Assembly: GCA_951213105.1 (NCBI GenBank)
Contig: OX578134.1
Coordinates: forward strand, 136,251,293 to 136,315,292
Origin: Amaurobius ferox
Lineage: Eukaryota; Arthropoda; Arachnida; Araneae; Amaurobiidae
Length of the DNA: 64,000 bases
Reading direction: 5' to 3'
The position numbers and the translations under genes are program-made. Below are positions 35,505-48,171 of this stretch, one piece after another. Positions within the stretch are counted from its first letter, which is position 1; each line of letters starts with the position of its first letter. Below the pieces are notes generated by a model that made no database searches, had not been told where the DNA came from, and was given only the letters and a program-made list of their open reading frames with translations.

Positions 35505-36677
35505 ATGATCTCTTTAAAAGCAAATAAGATCTTGCAAAGCCGAAATCGAAACTTTCGTAGGTGTGAAACTTCAAAAACCCAAAGCGGTAGCGAAAATGCC
35601 AAGAAAATATTCTCACCATTGAATATTTTTCTTTGGTTACACGGCGTCGGTTTCACTGAAGAGTGTAAATTTACAGCAAAGAATTGTAAAGTCTGTGTGG
35701 TATCCTGTGTCCTTCTCATGTTATTCGAAGTGCCAGTCATCAACTGGTTGTATAGGTTCTGGTTTGCGAATTCTAAAATAATAGATAAGAGAAAACTGTT
35801 CAAAGTTTTCATCACATTATTTGAAATTTTTCAGAGATTTCTGCTATGTTATCGAAGGAAGAAATTTGAATGTATTTTGCATCAACTGTCAAGACTTGGC
35901 TGCAATTTTGACGGTATAAACATATTAAAGTCAAGGAATGTTATATTAGCATTTATTTTTGTAAACGACATAGTCACTCTTATTACAACTGCTTTGCACT
36001 TTAGTGAATTACAAATATTTCCAAGTGATTTTAAAAATGATTATAGTTTCAACTCTATTCATATCTTTTTCACTATAATTATCAAATGTTCAAATACATT
36101 TATGCACACTTGGGGAGCACCTACACCAGTTACAGCAGTTTTGTTTTGCAGCCAGTGTTATGTTCTGAAACATATTTTACTGGAATATAAGAAGAAGCTA
36201 TCAGGAGGCTCACTTGTGAATGTAGACCTTTACATGAACGTTCACGACAAAATAACTGATTTGATAAACACTTTGAACAACATTTTTCATGAGTTGTTGC
36301 TTACATCTTATATCGTTACGCTTTCGGAGGTATTTTTACAATCCTACCTGTTAGTATTTATTGGTAATGAATCAAATTCGCATAAAATATGTCGCTTAGT
36401 ATTTTCCAGTATATATTCTGATCGCTTTATAATTGTATGCTATTCAGCTTCTTCTGTAATTAAATTAACCAGTGAAATAAAAAATGTGGTTTATGATGTT
36501 TACTGGGACAATCGCCGCTTTGTTTTAAAAGTCAAAGATGGATTCTTAGGATTTAAACTCCTCGGCATCATCGCAATTGACAAGAATCTAATTATTTCTT
36601 CGGCTGGTAATCTCATCACATATGGAATACTGATCGCAACTTTCAATGCTAATAATTCCGTTGTTTGCAATAATTAG
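35505..36677 (+). CDS. Gustatory receptor A3 (mosaic)
   Basis: 390-residue single-exon gustatory receptor with TY at 372-373 and a terminal ATF. The frame is open 26 codons upstream to a TTG, but the conserved attaaaATGa start is at 35505. The first 105 or so residues share A2-specific features (MISLK, FSPLNIFLWLH, an EVPVI-W stretch). From about residue 130 to 260 it follows A5 (LGCNFDGINILKSR, a LHFSEL stretch, an IKCSNTF segment, MNV-DKITDLINT). It therefore looks like a recombinant or gene-converted copy. Pseudogene B2 follows 3.83 kb downstream. Role and ligand as for A1: inferred from family only. Confidence 0.92.
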   Translation: MISLKANKILQSRNRNFRRCETSKTQSGSENAKKIFSPLNIFLWLHGVGFTEECKFTAKNCKVCVVSCVLLMLFEVPVINWLYRFWFANSKIIDKRKLFKVFITLFEIFQRFLLCYRRKKFECILHQLSRLGCNFDGINILKSRNVILAFIFVNDIVTLITTALHFSELQIFPSDFKNDYSFNSIHIFFTIIIKCSNTFMHTWGAPTPVTAVLFCSQCYVLKHILLEYKKKLSGGSLVNVDLYMNVHDKITDLINTLNNIFHELLLTSYIVTLSEVFLQSYLLVFIGNESNSHKICRLVFSSIYSDRFIIVCYSASSVIKLTSEIKNVVYDVYWDNRRFVLKVKDGFLGFKLLGIIAIDKNLIISSAGNLITYGILIATFNANNSVVCNN

Positions 36678-38900
36678 ACAAAACAACGTAAAATGAAATG
36701 CCAAAAATAGACATTTTACATTTTCTTGCAGAAATTTAGCGCGGATGTTGCAGCAACGTCTACAGGAAACAAAACTAACAAATGCCAGGCATATTCTAAA
36801 GAACTGTGACATTTGGGTTTGCATCCTTGTTTTCGTTGCAATGTATGGAACCTCGGCGAATCGAAAGCAAGTCGGGGCGAGTAATAGTACAAGTAGTATT
36901 ATACGCTGCAGAAAATCCAGTGAATTAGTTGCAGCAACATTCAATATGAAGAAGAAATGCGAGGCTGCAGAGCACATTCTACGGCAATAGAATCAATATA
37001 TTTGCATATTTACAATGTAAGGAATGGCAACTTTAACTTTGGTGAGCGAAAGAGTGAAATTAAATAATTAGACTTCACGTATAACCAAGCAAGTATCCAA
37101 TGTCTTAAAACGTGACTCTGGAGTCTAACAATATACTCTGAAATTTCAAGCTTCAACGGGCTAAAAATTTGTCACATTTGCAGTTAATTGTGTCCTATAT
37201 AATCATTGTAAAATAGTAGAACTTCGCGGTGAGAAGAAAGTAGCTTTCATTTTGTAGCATCGGGTCAATATTTCATCACTCTGTTTTATCCAACACTCCC
37301 CTAAATCCATAGAAAATTTAAAATCGAATTTTTGAGTCCGTCGGAAAATTTTCTCTACACATTATGTTATGCTATACTCTTCATTTTTCCACATGTGTCA
37401 AACATTAAAATGAATATGCCAATTCTAAAGTAAAAGTAGCATATGGCTTTCAATATTATATACTTTGATTACTGAATCACTGCTTACTATGGAGAAATGG
37501 ATAAATTGTTTGATTTAATGTGCAATTTTGCAAAGAAAACAATCTAATTTTAATATAATATGTTTTTTAAACAATATTTCCTAAGCTGCTTTCTGTTGAA
37601 ATATAAAAAAAATCATTATTTTCATTCATTCTTATATTACGACTTTTTCCGATTGAGGCAACATGATTTATGTGACTTGGAAAAGAATAATAGGATGACA
37701 TTTTATTTTTTTGCGAATATAGCATTTTTTGTGGAAGAAACCATCTTGCAACACATTGTTTCAGCGGTTCGCGAATTATTTTTCAAGGAGTGCCAGAGTT
37801 CTGTCTCTCATATATCTCCTATAATCATTAGCATTGGTTATGAATATTAGAAACAGGCGGATATAATTAAAAAATTTTATTTGTTAAATTGTTGTTCGCA
37901 TTCATATACCGTTCAAGTGAACATATTAATGAATCAATTTGATCAATGAACAAATGAATTTAAGTGAAACGATTAAAAAACACAATTCTGAAATTACGCT
38001 AAAATCGTATGCATACAATAACAGCAGGATTTAAGGGTAACATTAAAAGACTTTCCGTTTTCCTAATAACATTGTTTCTCGTAATTCAATATTTTTAATC
38101 ATGCAATGCGATATATTTCTAGACAAAGTTTTCAGAATTATCTACATTGATAATAACTTTAATGTTTAACATACACAATTATAATATTGGATCCTTAATA
38201 AACGTAAAGAAGGGCTGAACGAAAAAATCTGGAAATTTATTATAGATTGAAAAATGCAAGAAATTAAATGATACTGAAAATTTATTTTACTTCATTTACC
38301 AGGATTTTATTTTAGTCACATTTCATCGCATTAAAAGTTTCTAAAATTTATTGGAGGCCGAATATTAATGACACTTTCTATAGAAAATATATACCTATAT
38401 TGGTTTATAAAATATTACTCAATAGCGTAGATTTTACATCGTTGCTGTCTCTGGATGTACTCAATAGTGCTGGTGCTATGATTAAAAGTGACAGTTCCTT
38501 GCTGTTGTTAATATGTTTATCAAAATGTTATATTTTAATTATAAATAACTATAAAATTTAGAATAAAACTGCAATCGAATTTTTGCATAAGAAGGTTATA
38601 TCTTCTATATGGATGTTTATAAGAGAAATATATGATTTCATTATGATAAAGGATCTCAGAGTTCAAAGACAACAATATTCTGTAAAAAAAATCTCAAGGA
38701 CAGGATATTCTGAGTAGTAAAATTATTTCACATACATTTTCTACTTATTTACAATGTTATTTATTGATAATTAGTGTGATGTGCTTGCAATTTACTTTCA
38801 ATAATTTGCTTCCCTCGATTTTGCAATAAACCAATAATAATAATTTTTAATTAAGCCCATTCTAACTTCTCCTATCTGTCACTGAAACACACACATTTGT
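36678..38900 (+). repeat. A-to-B spacer behind A3
   Basis: Copy of the spacer behind A1 with the same landmarks in the same order. Open frames at 36745 and 37560 (81 and 96 codons) are not preserved in the other copies and are not counted as genes. Confidence 0.65.
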
Positions 38901-39160
38901 AATTTTTTGTGGATCATCGTCTCAAAACAGAACTAGCAGTAATTGTTTTATAGAACGGTTTAATTCTGTTTGGTTACAATTTTATTTATTCATTATTATT
39001 AATTTTGGAATTTACTTTTAATGATAATGTAACTTTTTTCGATTCTGGAAGAAACTATATTAATTAACTTTATGTCCATTCTCGCCCTTATCTGTCTCTG
39101 ATAGAGGTTCGTGTTTGTATGCGTAATTTTTTATTAAATCATCGTCTTAAAACAGGACTG
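38899..39160 (+). promoter_or_regulatory. Duplicated promoter-like block before B2
   Basis: The block occurs twice: ggatcatcgtctcaaaacag at about 38911 and aatcatcgtcttaaaacagg at about 39137. A ttgtttatacac TATA-like run follows near 39183. Confidence 0.45.
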
Positions 39161-39336
39161 TAGGGGTGTTTCCATTTACTTCATTGTTTATACACTAAAG
39201 AATATCCGAAATTCATTTATAAATTTCGAGAAGAATTTTAATACAAATTTTCTGAAATAACATACAATCTGCCTATTGATATTAATATTAGATAGTGATA
39301 TTTCTATATGATAGTGATACAGATTGATATTAATAT

Positions 39337-39935
39337 ATGCAATTTAGAAGCAAAAAACGTATTTTTAAGACGAAAGTAAACTTTTATAAATGTGAGCTAT
39401 CGACGAATCAAAGTTGAATAGTTGTAATAATATGAAATCATGTTTACTATTGAATTATTATCTGTGGTTGCACGGTGTTGGTTTCACTGAAAAAGGACAA
39501 TCTGCAGCAAAATATTTTAAAGTATTAGTCGTATCATGTGTGCTTCTCATGATATTCGACGAACACGTGCTCTTCGGATTGTTATTATACCACAAACATT
39601 TCAAAATAAATAAGAAAAATACTCTTTAAAATAATCATTACTACACTCGAAATTTCTCACAGATATCTCGTATATTTTAACAGGAATTGCGATTGTATTT
39701 TTCATCATTTGGCAAAACTTGAATGCGCTTTTAACCGTAAAATAAATTACAATCTAGAAAAGCTGTCCTTGCATTCATTTTTGTAAATGACATCGTAATT
39801 CTTATTACCGCTGCTTTACGCATCAGTGAATTAGACATATTTGTATCTGCTTTGGGAGACGATTATTTATTCGTCCCTGTTACAACATTTTTTCGTTGTT
39901 CATATCATTTTTTGCTAGCGATGGGTACAGCCATG
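39337..39935 (+). pseudogene. Gustatory receptor pseudogene B2 (truncated)
   Basis: B-lineage receptor with a recognisable N-terminal half (YYLWLHGVGFTEK, VVSCVLLMIF, ALRISELDIF-like stretches) in several frames with stops. Near 39930 it jumps from the fourth membrane segment directly into sequence that normally lies behind the gene (catgttgctacattctag). The C-terminal half was lost by deletion. Confidence 0.85.
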
Positions 39936-41355
39936 TTGCTACATTCTAGTGTTTGCAACAATTAAAATACGAAACGTAAAGTAGCGAATTTATGTTTCAA
40001 AATGTTCCTGAGCACATATTTAAGGCATTGCAGCATCGTCTATAGCAATGACATCCCCGTATATCAGGCTTAATATATGGAACTGCAATCTTAGTAGGCT
40101 GATAAATCAATAGATTTTACGAGTAATCCTCCAAGCTCTAGTATACGTCGCAGAAAATTCAGTGAATAAGCTGTATTGAAGTTGGACATGAAAAGGAAAT
40201 GAAATGGTTAGATGCCACTTGCCGGACCAATTCTATAACATTCGAACCGTTGCATTTCTATATTTGCAACCGTTTCAATGTATGAAACTGCAGCCTAGGT
40301 GCGCGAATGTGTGAAATCAAAAAACAAAAGATTAAGAAGGAATTTTTCTAATTTTGTTTTGCCTAATGCGTCCTGAATTTTTCTAAAATACAATGATCAC
40401 GCAAGACCAAATTTTAAAATTGTGTACATTCATTCCAAGGTATGAATATCCAGGTTTAACTGAATACATTCAAGTTATCTAGAATCTTAATATATTTATC
40501 ATGTATTTTCTAAAAGTCAGTTATTTTAAGACAGTTTAAACATAATTGTTTTCTACTATTTGAAATCTTATATCCGTAAGGAATTTAATTTAAGCAGTAA
40601 TTAAAGTAAGTATAACATGCTATATAGAATATGTAACATGTAACATGTTATATAGAATATGTTCCAAATATTCTCTTAGACCGAAACCCTCTAAAATCTG
40701 CACATAAAAATGTGTGTGATCCAAATATGACCGAATAATAATGTTTGGGGGAAAATCTCTATATAGTTCGTACTTTTCTAAAATTACATAATGATGTATA
40801 CAGGTATAATTTGGAATAGTATACTTTGAAGTATAATCCAAATTTTTGATGAATTCACACATTTTGAACGGTTTAATACAAGGTTTAACTATTATAGCAA
40901 TACAATTAAGTGCATTTGTTTGTTTCTGCCAATGAATGCCCTCAATTTAGCTGAAAAATTATCCGACGAAGTGCTATATTATTTGGTTAGGTCACTTATA
41001 CGTTACCCTGACATATGGGATTTTGTATGTGAGCAATTTATTGGCCAGTACTGTATATTTTGTAATTATTGATTGGCCTATATTGTATATGCATTGACTA
41101 ATACGGGAAATAGTATTGTAAGTATCTTCACTCTCCTTTTATAGGGTTTTGTTGATCCGCAATGTACATATATTCTTGTATATATCCCTGTTTCCCTTTT
41201 GTTGTAGTTCTGTATATGTGATTGTGTATGTTAGCAATATTGTATACATTTTGTCCTCATTTTTGTCATTGTATTATATGCATGTAGATTTACCGTCCAC
41301 CACTTATAGCTTCATTGAGCATATTATTGCTTTCCCTTACACATATTTACATCTA
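39936..41355 (+). repeat. B-gene 3' spacer (B2 copy)
   Basis: Matches 24000-25280 behind B1 (phrases catccccgtatatcag, cgaaaccctctaaaatctg, gaagtgctatattatttgg). Only one or two of the gene-3'-end repeats remain. No gene is seen; AT-rich frames at 40620 and 41149 are not conserved. Confidence 0.6.
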
Positions 41356-41359
41356 CAAT

Positions 41360-41620
41360 CACAAACCGTTTCCGCATCCAGAATGGTGACACGGCTTGCC
41401 AGTATACAACGCAAAACGAGATAAATCCAGCCTGCCAGTAACTATACAAAGAGATCACGATCCTGTTTTCTGTTCGGATATTCTTGTGTGTTAGTCTCAT
41501 TTCCGTACTTGTGTTTTCGCCTGTTCTTGGGATCAAGCATTCCGATTCCGTTATACGATCCGTATATGCCCGAAAGCCTCGGATCAACATCTTCCAGAGG
41601 GATTAATATATTTTTACTTT
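41360..41620 (+). repeat. Spacer module with ccagaatggtga motif (copy 2)
   Basis: Homologous to 56700-57010 and to 2150-2320. More distantly it is homologous to the 5' flank block of the A genes (45700-45990 before A4), with the shared series catccagaatggtga, ctcatttccgtacttg and gttatacgatccgtatatg. It links the tail of B units with the head of A units. Confidence 0.6.
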
Positions 41621-41622
41621 TT

Positions 41623-42530
41623 ACTTTCCTTATACACATAATATATAAGGAAAAAATTGTGATGGGGTCGAAAATTCGAATTCGAGTTTTCGACGGGTGA
41701 GCACGTTTCAACCATCCCTGATCACGAATCAAACACTTTTGACGAGATGTCTGTGAGTGTATGTGTGTGTGTGTGTGTGTGTGAAAGTGTGTGTGTGTGT
41801 GTGTCAGTGAGTCTGTGGAGACGATAATTGACGAACAAATGGACCGATTTGAACCAAATTTGGCTCAAAAATCACAATCCGTAAACACTGGAAGCCTATT
41901 GTGTTCAGAACCCCCCTAAATTTTCGAATGAAATTTTGAGAAAATCGTCAAAAAATCAAAACCGCTAATAAAGTTACGCAAATAGACATTTCTTATGTAA
42001 TTTTTCATTAGAAAACGATTGACATAAATTTTAGAACGCTAACATGAACCGTTCTCGAGATATTGTGCATTTTTCAAAAAAATTATCAAAAAGTCATATA
42101 AAATAAAAAAAATGTTTCCTATTGAGAAACATGATAATTTTTCATATGTAATACCATGCGATAAATTGGGTGACATTCTCGTGGATCTAGCTCGTTCCAT
42201 TCCTGAAAAGAGATACTTTGAGTAATGCTTTTGTATTTGAACTCCAATAGTCATTTATCTGCTGTAAGAATAACTTATTTCTTAATGCATAACGCTTGAC
42301 GAGATTTTGGCGACAAATTTGGCGGAATGTCGCCAACATGACGACTTTTTTAAATGTTGTCAAATTAGCGAAAATCTCGCCAAATGGATAAAAATGACGC
42401 TAAATCAATGAAAATGACAACTCATTGTCGAAAATTCAATATCTTGGAAATAATATTAGTATCTACTTTAAGAAAAACTTTTTTTTTTTACAGTAAAAGT
42501 AGTAAATTCATTAAATTATGTAAGGAAAGT
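41623..42530. mobile_element. Unclassified 0.9-kb insertion with GT microsatellite
   Basis: Absent from the co-linear stretch at 57010-57030, which shows an empty site. It begins actttcctta and has the inverse taaggaaagt at 42521-42530. It carries a (gt)n run at 41759-41803 followed by gacgataattgacgaac and accgatttgaaccaaattt. It has no open frame of note. The right boundary may lie up to 20 bp further and no clean target duplication is seen, so the class is open. Confidence 0.55.
41759..41803. repeat. GT dinucleotide microsatellite
   Basis: An almost pure run of tg/gt interrupted once by gaaag at about 41783. Confidence 0.9.
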
Positions 42531-42550
42531 CATGTGTTGCCCACATCAGA

Positions 42551-43370
42551 TTTTTTTGTTTGTTGAAACCCGAAGAAGGAACAATCAACATAATATAGCT
42601 GCAACGAAGTCATATTTTTGCAGTTCATGATAACGGAGTTAAATAGGATATCTTTCATAAATCGGTTCTGACCGAATTCAGTGAGTTTACTTTTGAAATT
42701 AGGTACATGAAGATTCCAGTAATGTGTAGGACGCATAATTGTTGTTATGAAGCATTGCATAATATTTGCACATTATACAAATACTATTCATGTTCACCGG
42801 GTTAGACCCATAAAGAAATTGGAGGTGGAGTAATTACTCAATGTTGTTAAGATTAATTGCTAGCACGATGCCTCCTCACAGACACAATGGGATAGTTCGA
42901 CTTCAAGGTTTGAATATTACAAGACAGGCGTTGTAAATTTTCATGTAAGAGATGTCGTAGTAAATGTCTAAATTGATGATCTCTTGAAAATTATGGCCCA
43001 TGGCAAGTGTTAAGTCATTCCAGGGTTTGAACAAGGCCTTCAGGTTGCTGAGAAACATCAGGTCAAGGAATTTTAATGGGACCCATATAAAATGACCGTC
43101 TTTCCGCAATCCACTAAATTGTTTGGAATGTCGTAACACCCATTCTCGAGCTCAAGTGATGTAACAAATGTGTGGACGAGAAAACATTACACTCCATTTT
43201 GTTCCACCTTCCACAAAAATATGAAGGGACCCGATTTTAGAAAGTTAAGAGACTCCATTTTTATTTCTGTAGAGAAAGTCTCTAAATGTGTATTACAACT
43301 ACGTTTACAAGAAATAAGATCCCCATATCAAGTATATGTTACATCAATGTAATAGTTCCATTGGATATTT
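42551..43370. other. Partly unique spacer
   Basis: 42560-42730 matches 57030-57200 (aatatagctgcaacgaagtc). 42770-43360 has no counterpart in the window. It contains a minus-strand frame at 42903-43139 (78 codons, non-ATG start) whose composition is more protein-like than its surroundings, and it is preceded by a stop in frame. I do not recognise the product; it may be a fragment of an unrelated gene or element. Confidence 0.35.
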
Positions 43371-46039
43371 TTAACAGTTGTAATATATTGAACTACAATC
43401 TTAGTAAGTGAATTAAAAAAAAATGTTGCAGCACCGTTAATATGAAGAAGAAATGAAAATTTCAAATATTAGGCAGATTCTAAAGACTTACAACCCTCAC
43501 ATTGGCATCTTTGTAAATACAATAATACTTTGCATCTATTTTATATACTTGCATCTATTTTATGTGTTTGCATCTATTTTATGTATTTGCATCGTTGCAA
43601 ATACATGCAATAATAAAACAAAAATCTAAGGAAATACGATTTTATGATTTGAATGTGTTACTTTGATATCATTGTTTTAATGTACTTTAATTTAACTTAA
43701 TGTTAAAATTCCAACAATTTTTGCTATTTTATATAAGGATTCGAAAATATTGAAACCGTTTTTTTAACTTCTAATTTCATAATTTATTTGTCAAATTAAA
43801 TTTAAATTTGAAATCCTTCACATCTCGCATACGTCATACATGAGACTCCATTCTGAGCCTGGCTTTTGATAGTCCTAGCACATGTTGATTATTTCCGTTC
43901 TCATTAAACATGAAATAGTAACAGATAAGTTGGATACTGTAAAGCACTGCACTTATGCAGAAATTACCGAAATGTGTAACTTTGAAAAGAAAAAAAGATT
44001 GCACGAAACATGTTTAAAGTACCACATAAGCGAGATTGAAAGGACTCCTTCTGAATTTCTTTACACATACAGTTTCGTGAATATTCTTAAATAAGAAAAC
44101 TCACGCTTGATAAAATTTCAAAGTTATGTACATTTATTCTAAACGACCAATATCCCGTTTTAACAGCATAAATTCAAATTATTTAGAATTTCGAAATGTA
44201 CCTTGGATGTATTTTATAAGCTTCATTAATTTTAAAACCGTTTGAACATAATTGTGTTTTTGACATTTCAAATCTTAAAATTATTTCTGTAAATAATTTA
44301 ATTTTCACAGTAATTAAAATATGCGTAATCAAACGTAAACGTAAGGTACTTTATAACCAAGTTTTAAATAAATTTCAAATATTGTGTAATTGACATAAAA
44401 CCTCTAGAATTCGCAAATACAAAATGTGTGTATTCCTGGAATGAACAAGTAACAATGTTTATAAGAAACCTCTGTTTTGTTTTAATGATCATTTACATAT
44501 TAATGTATAGAAACTTATGTATAGAAACTATAGTTTTAATGATCATTACATATTAATGTATAGAAACTTATATTTTGGAAAGAGAGTTCGAAAACTGAAA
44601 TTTGGGTTTTAGTGATGATTCAATGGTTTAATGATTCGAGATCATTTTTTTTTCATATATGGAGAACGCTAGATTAAAATTCAGCTCTATTAGCTTGATA
44701 TGTCTGTGTTTCTGCCAATGTATGAACTAACTTCAACTGAAAACTGTCTAATGTAATATTGTAATGCTTGTCAAAGTCAGTTATATGGTAGAGGTTAGTT
44801 TTTATATTGCCTTATATATGCATATATCTTCAGAACTTGTTTATTTTGTGATATATATTAAATTGATTCAACTTATATTTACACGCGTTTTTCTTTGTGA
44901 TTTTTTTTTTGCTTCGGATTGTAAAGTAGTATATATAAGACAGTTTTGTATGTAATATTCGGATTGTAAAATAGCATATATAAGACAGTTTTGTATGCAA
45001 TATTTTGAAAAATGAAATTGCAATATTTGTTAAATTGTACGTGAAAATACGGTAGTTTAAAAACATTATTGATTGAACCGTAAATAATTTTGAAAAATGT
45101 TTTTATTCGTATAAGTTTTATGAAATAATGTTATTTTAGGGAAATTTTAAGTGACAATTCACAAATTTTGAAAAATTCCTGAATATATTTGCATTTAATA
45201 TTTGAGTTTGCCTAGTCGCTGTGAATTTGTTTGGCTCAATTTCTTGACGATTCAACGGGAATATGTTGTAACACGATTTCTCAATTTCCTCATCTATTAT
45301 ATAAACTTGCATTATTCCAAATTCTAAATTATCATTTGAATACTGTTTTAACTATTCGATTTACATCGTAAATGTGATTCCCATTTTATATTTCAAATAA
45401 AAAAAAATTACTGCTTTCTTTTTTGTTTCTTAATTTGGCGGGAAGGGCATGACTGAATAAATAGCAGATGACAAACATTACAAATAGTTTAATCCACATT
45501 TTGTGACCAACTGGGATCCAAACCCGTGGAAATCTGAGTCCGACAAATTGTAAAATGAACTTAAAGTGTAAAGAGAAGTGGAATTGCTGTATAAATACTT
45601 CTAATAAAGTATCATTTTGTGTTAGGTTGAGAATGATTCTTTCTACTTCTCGTGCATCAATGAGTTATTTCGGTTTCTGAATTTTTCAACAGTTCCAATA
45701 TTCAGAATGGTGATGCGCTTTTTCAATATGCAATGCAAAAAGTAAATATTCTAAGATCACTACCATCTTTCCTCATCGTATTTGTGGAGAAGTATAATTC
45801 CCGTATTTCTGCTTTCGCTTATTTCCGAAATTCTGCGTTGTCCGCCAGTTCTTTCCCACTGAAGGTTGTTGCCCACATGCAGTACGGATTCAATTATGCG
45901 ATCCTTGTATGATTCCGTCAGTCTCCTCATTGTTTCATTCTGAGTGATTAAAGTCTTTATTCGTTTTACTGTTGAAAGCCCACCAGAATATATCTTTAAA
46001 AACGTCCTGCTTTTTTAACGCAAGACAGCTGAGTCATAT
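43371..46039 (+). repeat. Array spacer and 5' flank (A4 copy)
   Basis: Co-linear with 12208-16000 but without the retrotransposon, the solo LTR or the repeat arm. The sequence tgaactacaatcttag at 43389-43404 is the uninterrupted equivalent of the retrotransposon insertion site. A local direct repeat (cattacatattaatgtatag) occurs at about 44490 and 44546, and a 55-bp duplication (attcggattgtaaaatagtatata) near 44918-44990. No gene. Confidence 0.65.
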
Positions 46040-46053
46040 CAGATACTTTATTG

Positions 46054-46394
46054 TTGTTGAGACCCAGACCGTCCGACCTACCAGAAAGGTGTAAGGTAAC
46101 TGTATGGACGGCCGGGAAGTGCCACCCAATTTAGACCGGAACCCAGTGGGGGAGGCATCCACAGGGACCGTACCCTCCTTCCCCTACCACCAACCTCTCG
46201 GAAGGACTTACGGACCCACATGTTTAACGTGATCGTACTCCGCATGAACACGGTGGCATTTGTGGTAGCGTGTAAATCTAGCGCGCAAACCACGGGGATA
46301 CCGCACCCGAGATGGCCAACAGCACGCGGTGTTCCGAGGTGGTCACCCACCAAGTATTAACCGCGCCCGATGCTGCTTGACTTCGGTGATCTAA
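46054..46394 (-). mobile_element. 5S rRNA-derived SINE, 5'-truncated
   Basis: Read on the minus strand it starts inside a 5S rRNA-like sequence (gatcaccgaagtcaagcagc...cgcgtgctgttggc), continues with a GC-rich body and ends in a GTT/AAC-type tail. It is flanked by a perfect 14-bp target duplication cagatactttattg (46040-46053 and 46395-46408). The body is shared with 57645-58030 and 51419-51582. Frames inside it are by-products. Confidence 0.9.
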
Positions 46395-46408
46395 CAGATA
46401 CTTTATTG

Positions 46409-47950
46409 TGGATAGGTTCTACACACAGCATCCAATTAGTTAAATTTCACACATCAGCTCCTGAAGCTGACAGCAGAAGGCAATGACTTGGATTTCGTCT
46501 AAGTTTTTCAGCTTCCAATAAAGCATTAATTTTTAATTTGACGTCCACCTCCATTTAATATTATTTTTGTTGTGAGATTTTCCACAAGTAGAAATAAAGA
46601 GGGAACTATATACCACACCTTACATATAAGTTCATATATTTTATGGCAATTTACGTAAACGAAAGATTCATCTTTTGAAATGTTAATAAGATTCACTGGG
46701 ATATAAATATGTTCCAAATTTGACACCAAACTTGGAGTCAATCCCGGAATATTGTGATTCTCTTAATTTCACATGTTAAACATATTTGTTACATTTTCAG
46801 CAAATTATGGACTATTTTTATAATTATTAAATAGTGTATCTTTACGGTGAGTAGAATATATCTACCTTTTCCAATCCATTTTGAAGCATGAGAGATATAT
46901 TTTTCCTTGTTTTACCCGAATCTCTCATATATCGATTAAAATTTTCAAATCGATTTTTCGATTCCGTTGGAAAATTTCCTCTCCACATTATATTATGCAT
47001 GTAGCGACAATTAAATTGATTTCTCTTCATGTCTACGCGTGTCAAATATTAGAATGAATATGGAAATTCTGAAATAAAAGGAAACGTAACATGTGGCTTT
47101 AGTAGTATCTACATCGGTTATTGATTCTCTGCTCACAATAGAGAAATTGATATAATGAAATATTGATTCTGTGGCCTCTTTTGTAAAGACAATACGAACT
47201 AATCAAATTTCACTTTTAAGAAGTTTCTAAATCAATGTTTCTTAAGTTCAAATCTGTTGAACTTAGAAAAATCGATAAAATACTCGTAATTTTTTTATTC
47301 AGTGTTCATTCTTTAAAAAATAAAGCCAATAAATATATTGGATTCAAGCTTGTTCTTCAAACAAATTAATGTTTGAATTCTTTTATTCGCTTTAAGATCA
47401 TAATTTTCTAATTCATTTACTTAATTTTTCTTTGATCACTTGGAAACGATGGTAAACATGGGAATCAGAACTAATAATAGAATTTTTGATGATTTTGTTC
47501 ATTGATAATTTTCTGCGAAGGAGAAAGAGACGACTGCATTTTGCAACAAAATGTTAGAAGTTTATTTCTCGAGCAGAACTACAGTTGTTTCGTTCGAATA
47601 TTTCATCAATGGGTTTAGTTTACCAAGATTTTGTGTTTTAATTATATATAGCCATACAGTTTGGTGCAAATTTGCAATTGAATTGTGTAAGAAGCTTATC
47701 TGTTTTAAGCAAATTTCATTTAGGTAGACAAAGCTGATTTTCTTACAGTTAAGGATCTTTAAAAATTCAAAGAACATAATATTCTGTGAGTAGCATCCTG
47801 AGCAATGAGTATTCGGAATAAGTGTACAACTTTTATATAAATATTTATTCTTATTTGCATCTAATTTTTATGTACTTATTATTGGTAAGAGGTATTTAAA
47901 ATTTATGTTTTTAATAATAATTTACTCTTTGTCTATATCCGGCTGATGTC
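46409..47950 (+). repeat. A-gene proximal 5' flank (A4 copy)
   Basis: Noncoding, co-linear with the flanks of the other A genes; closest to the A5 copy (59325-60710), with shared phrases such as ctcacaatagagaaattgat and ttcggaataagtgtac. Confidence 0.65.
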
Positions 47951-47960
47951 CGCCTGTGCG

Positions 47961-48050
47961 TAATTTTTGGCAAAGCAGTATCATCTCAAAACAGAACTAT
48001 TAATTACTTGATTGTTTAGTACTGATTGTTTAGTTTATATAATAGAATAT
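47961..48050 (+). promoter_or_regulatory. A4 promoter: CATC/ACAGAACTA block and TATA box
   Basis: gcagtatcatctcaaaacag and gaacta end at 47999; TATATAATAG lies at about 48036-48045, 137 bp before the ATG. Confidence 0.6.
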
Positions 48051-48171
48051 TTTGATCTAGATTGCAAACTTTGAAAACAATTTCGATATAAATTTGCTAA
48101 AATAACGTATATCATAAGTGAGAAACAATTAAATTATAATAAAATTAGATAGTAATATTTATGACATTAAA

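Noticed and set aside
41149..41424. 91-codon AT-rich frame
   Set aside because: Not conserved at 56470-56760, the homologous spacer.
46078..46353. 91-codon frame and its mirror at 57733-57948
   Set aside because: Inside the 5S-derived SINE; noncoding.
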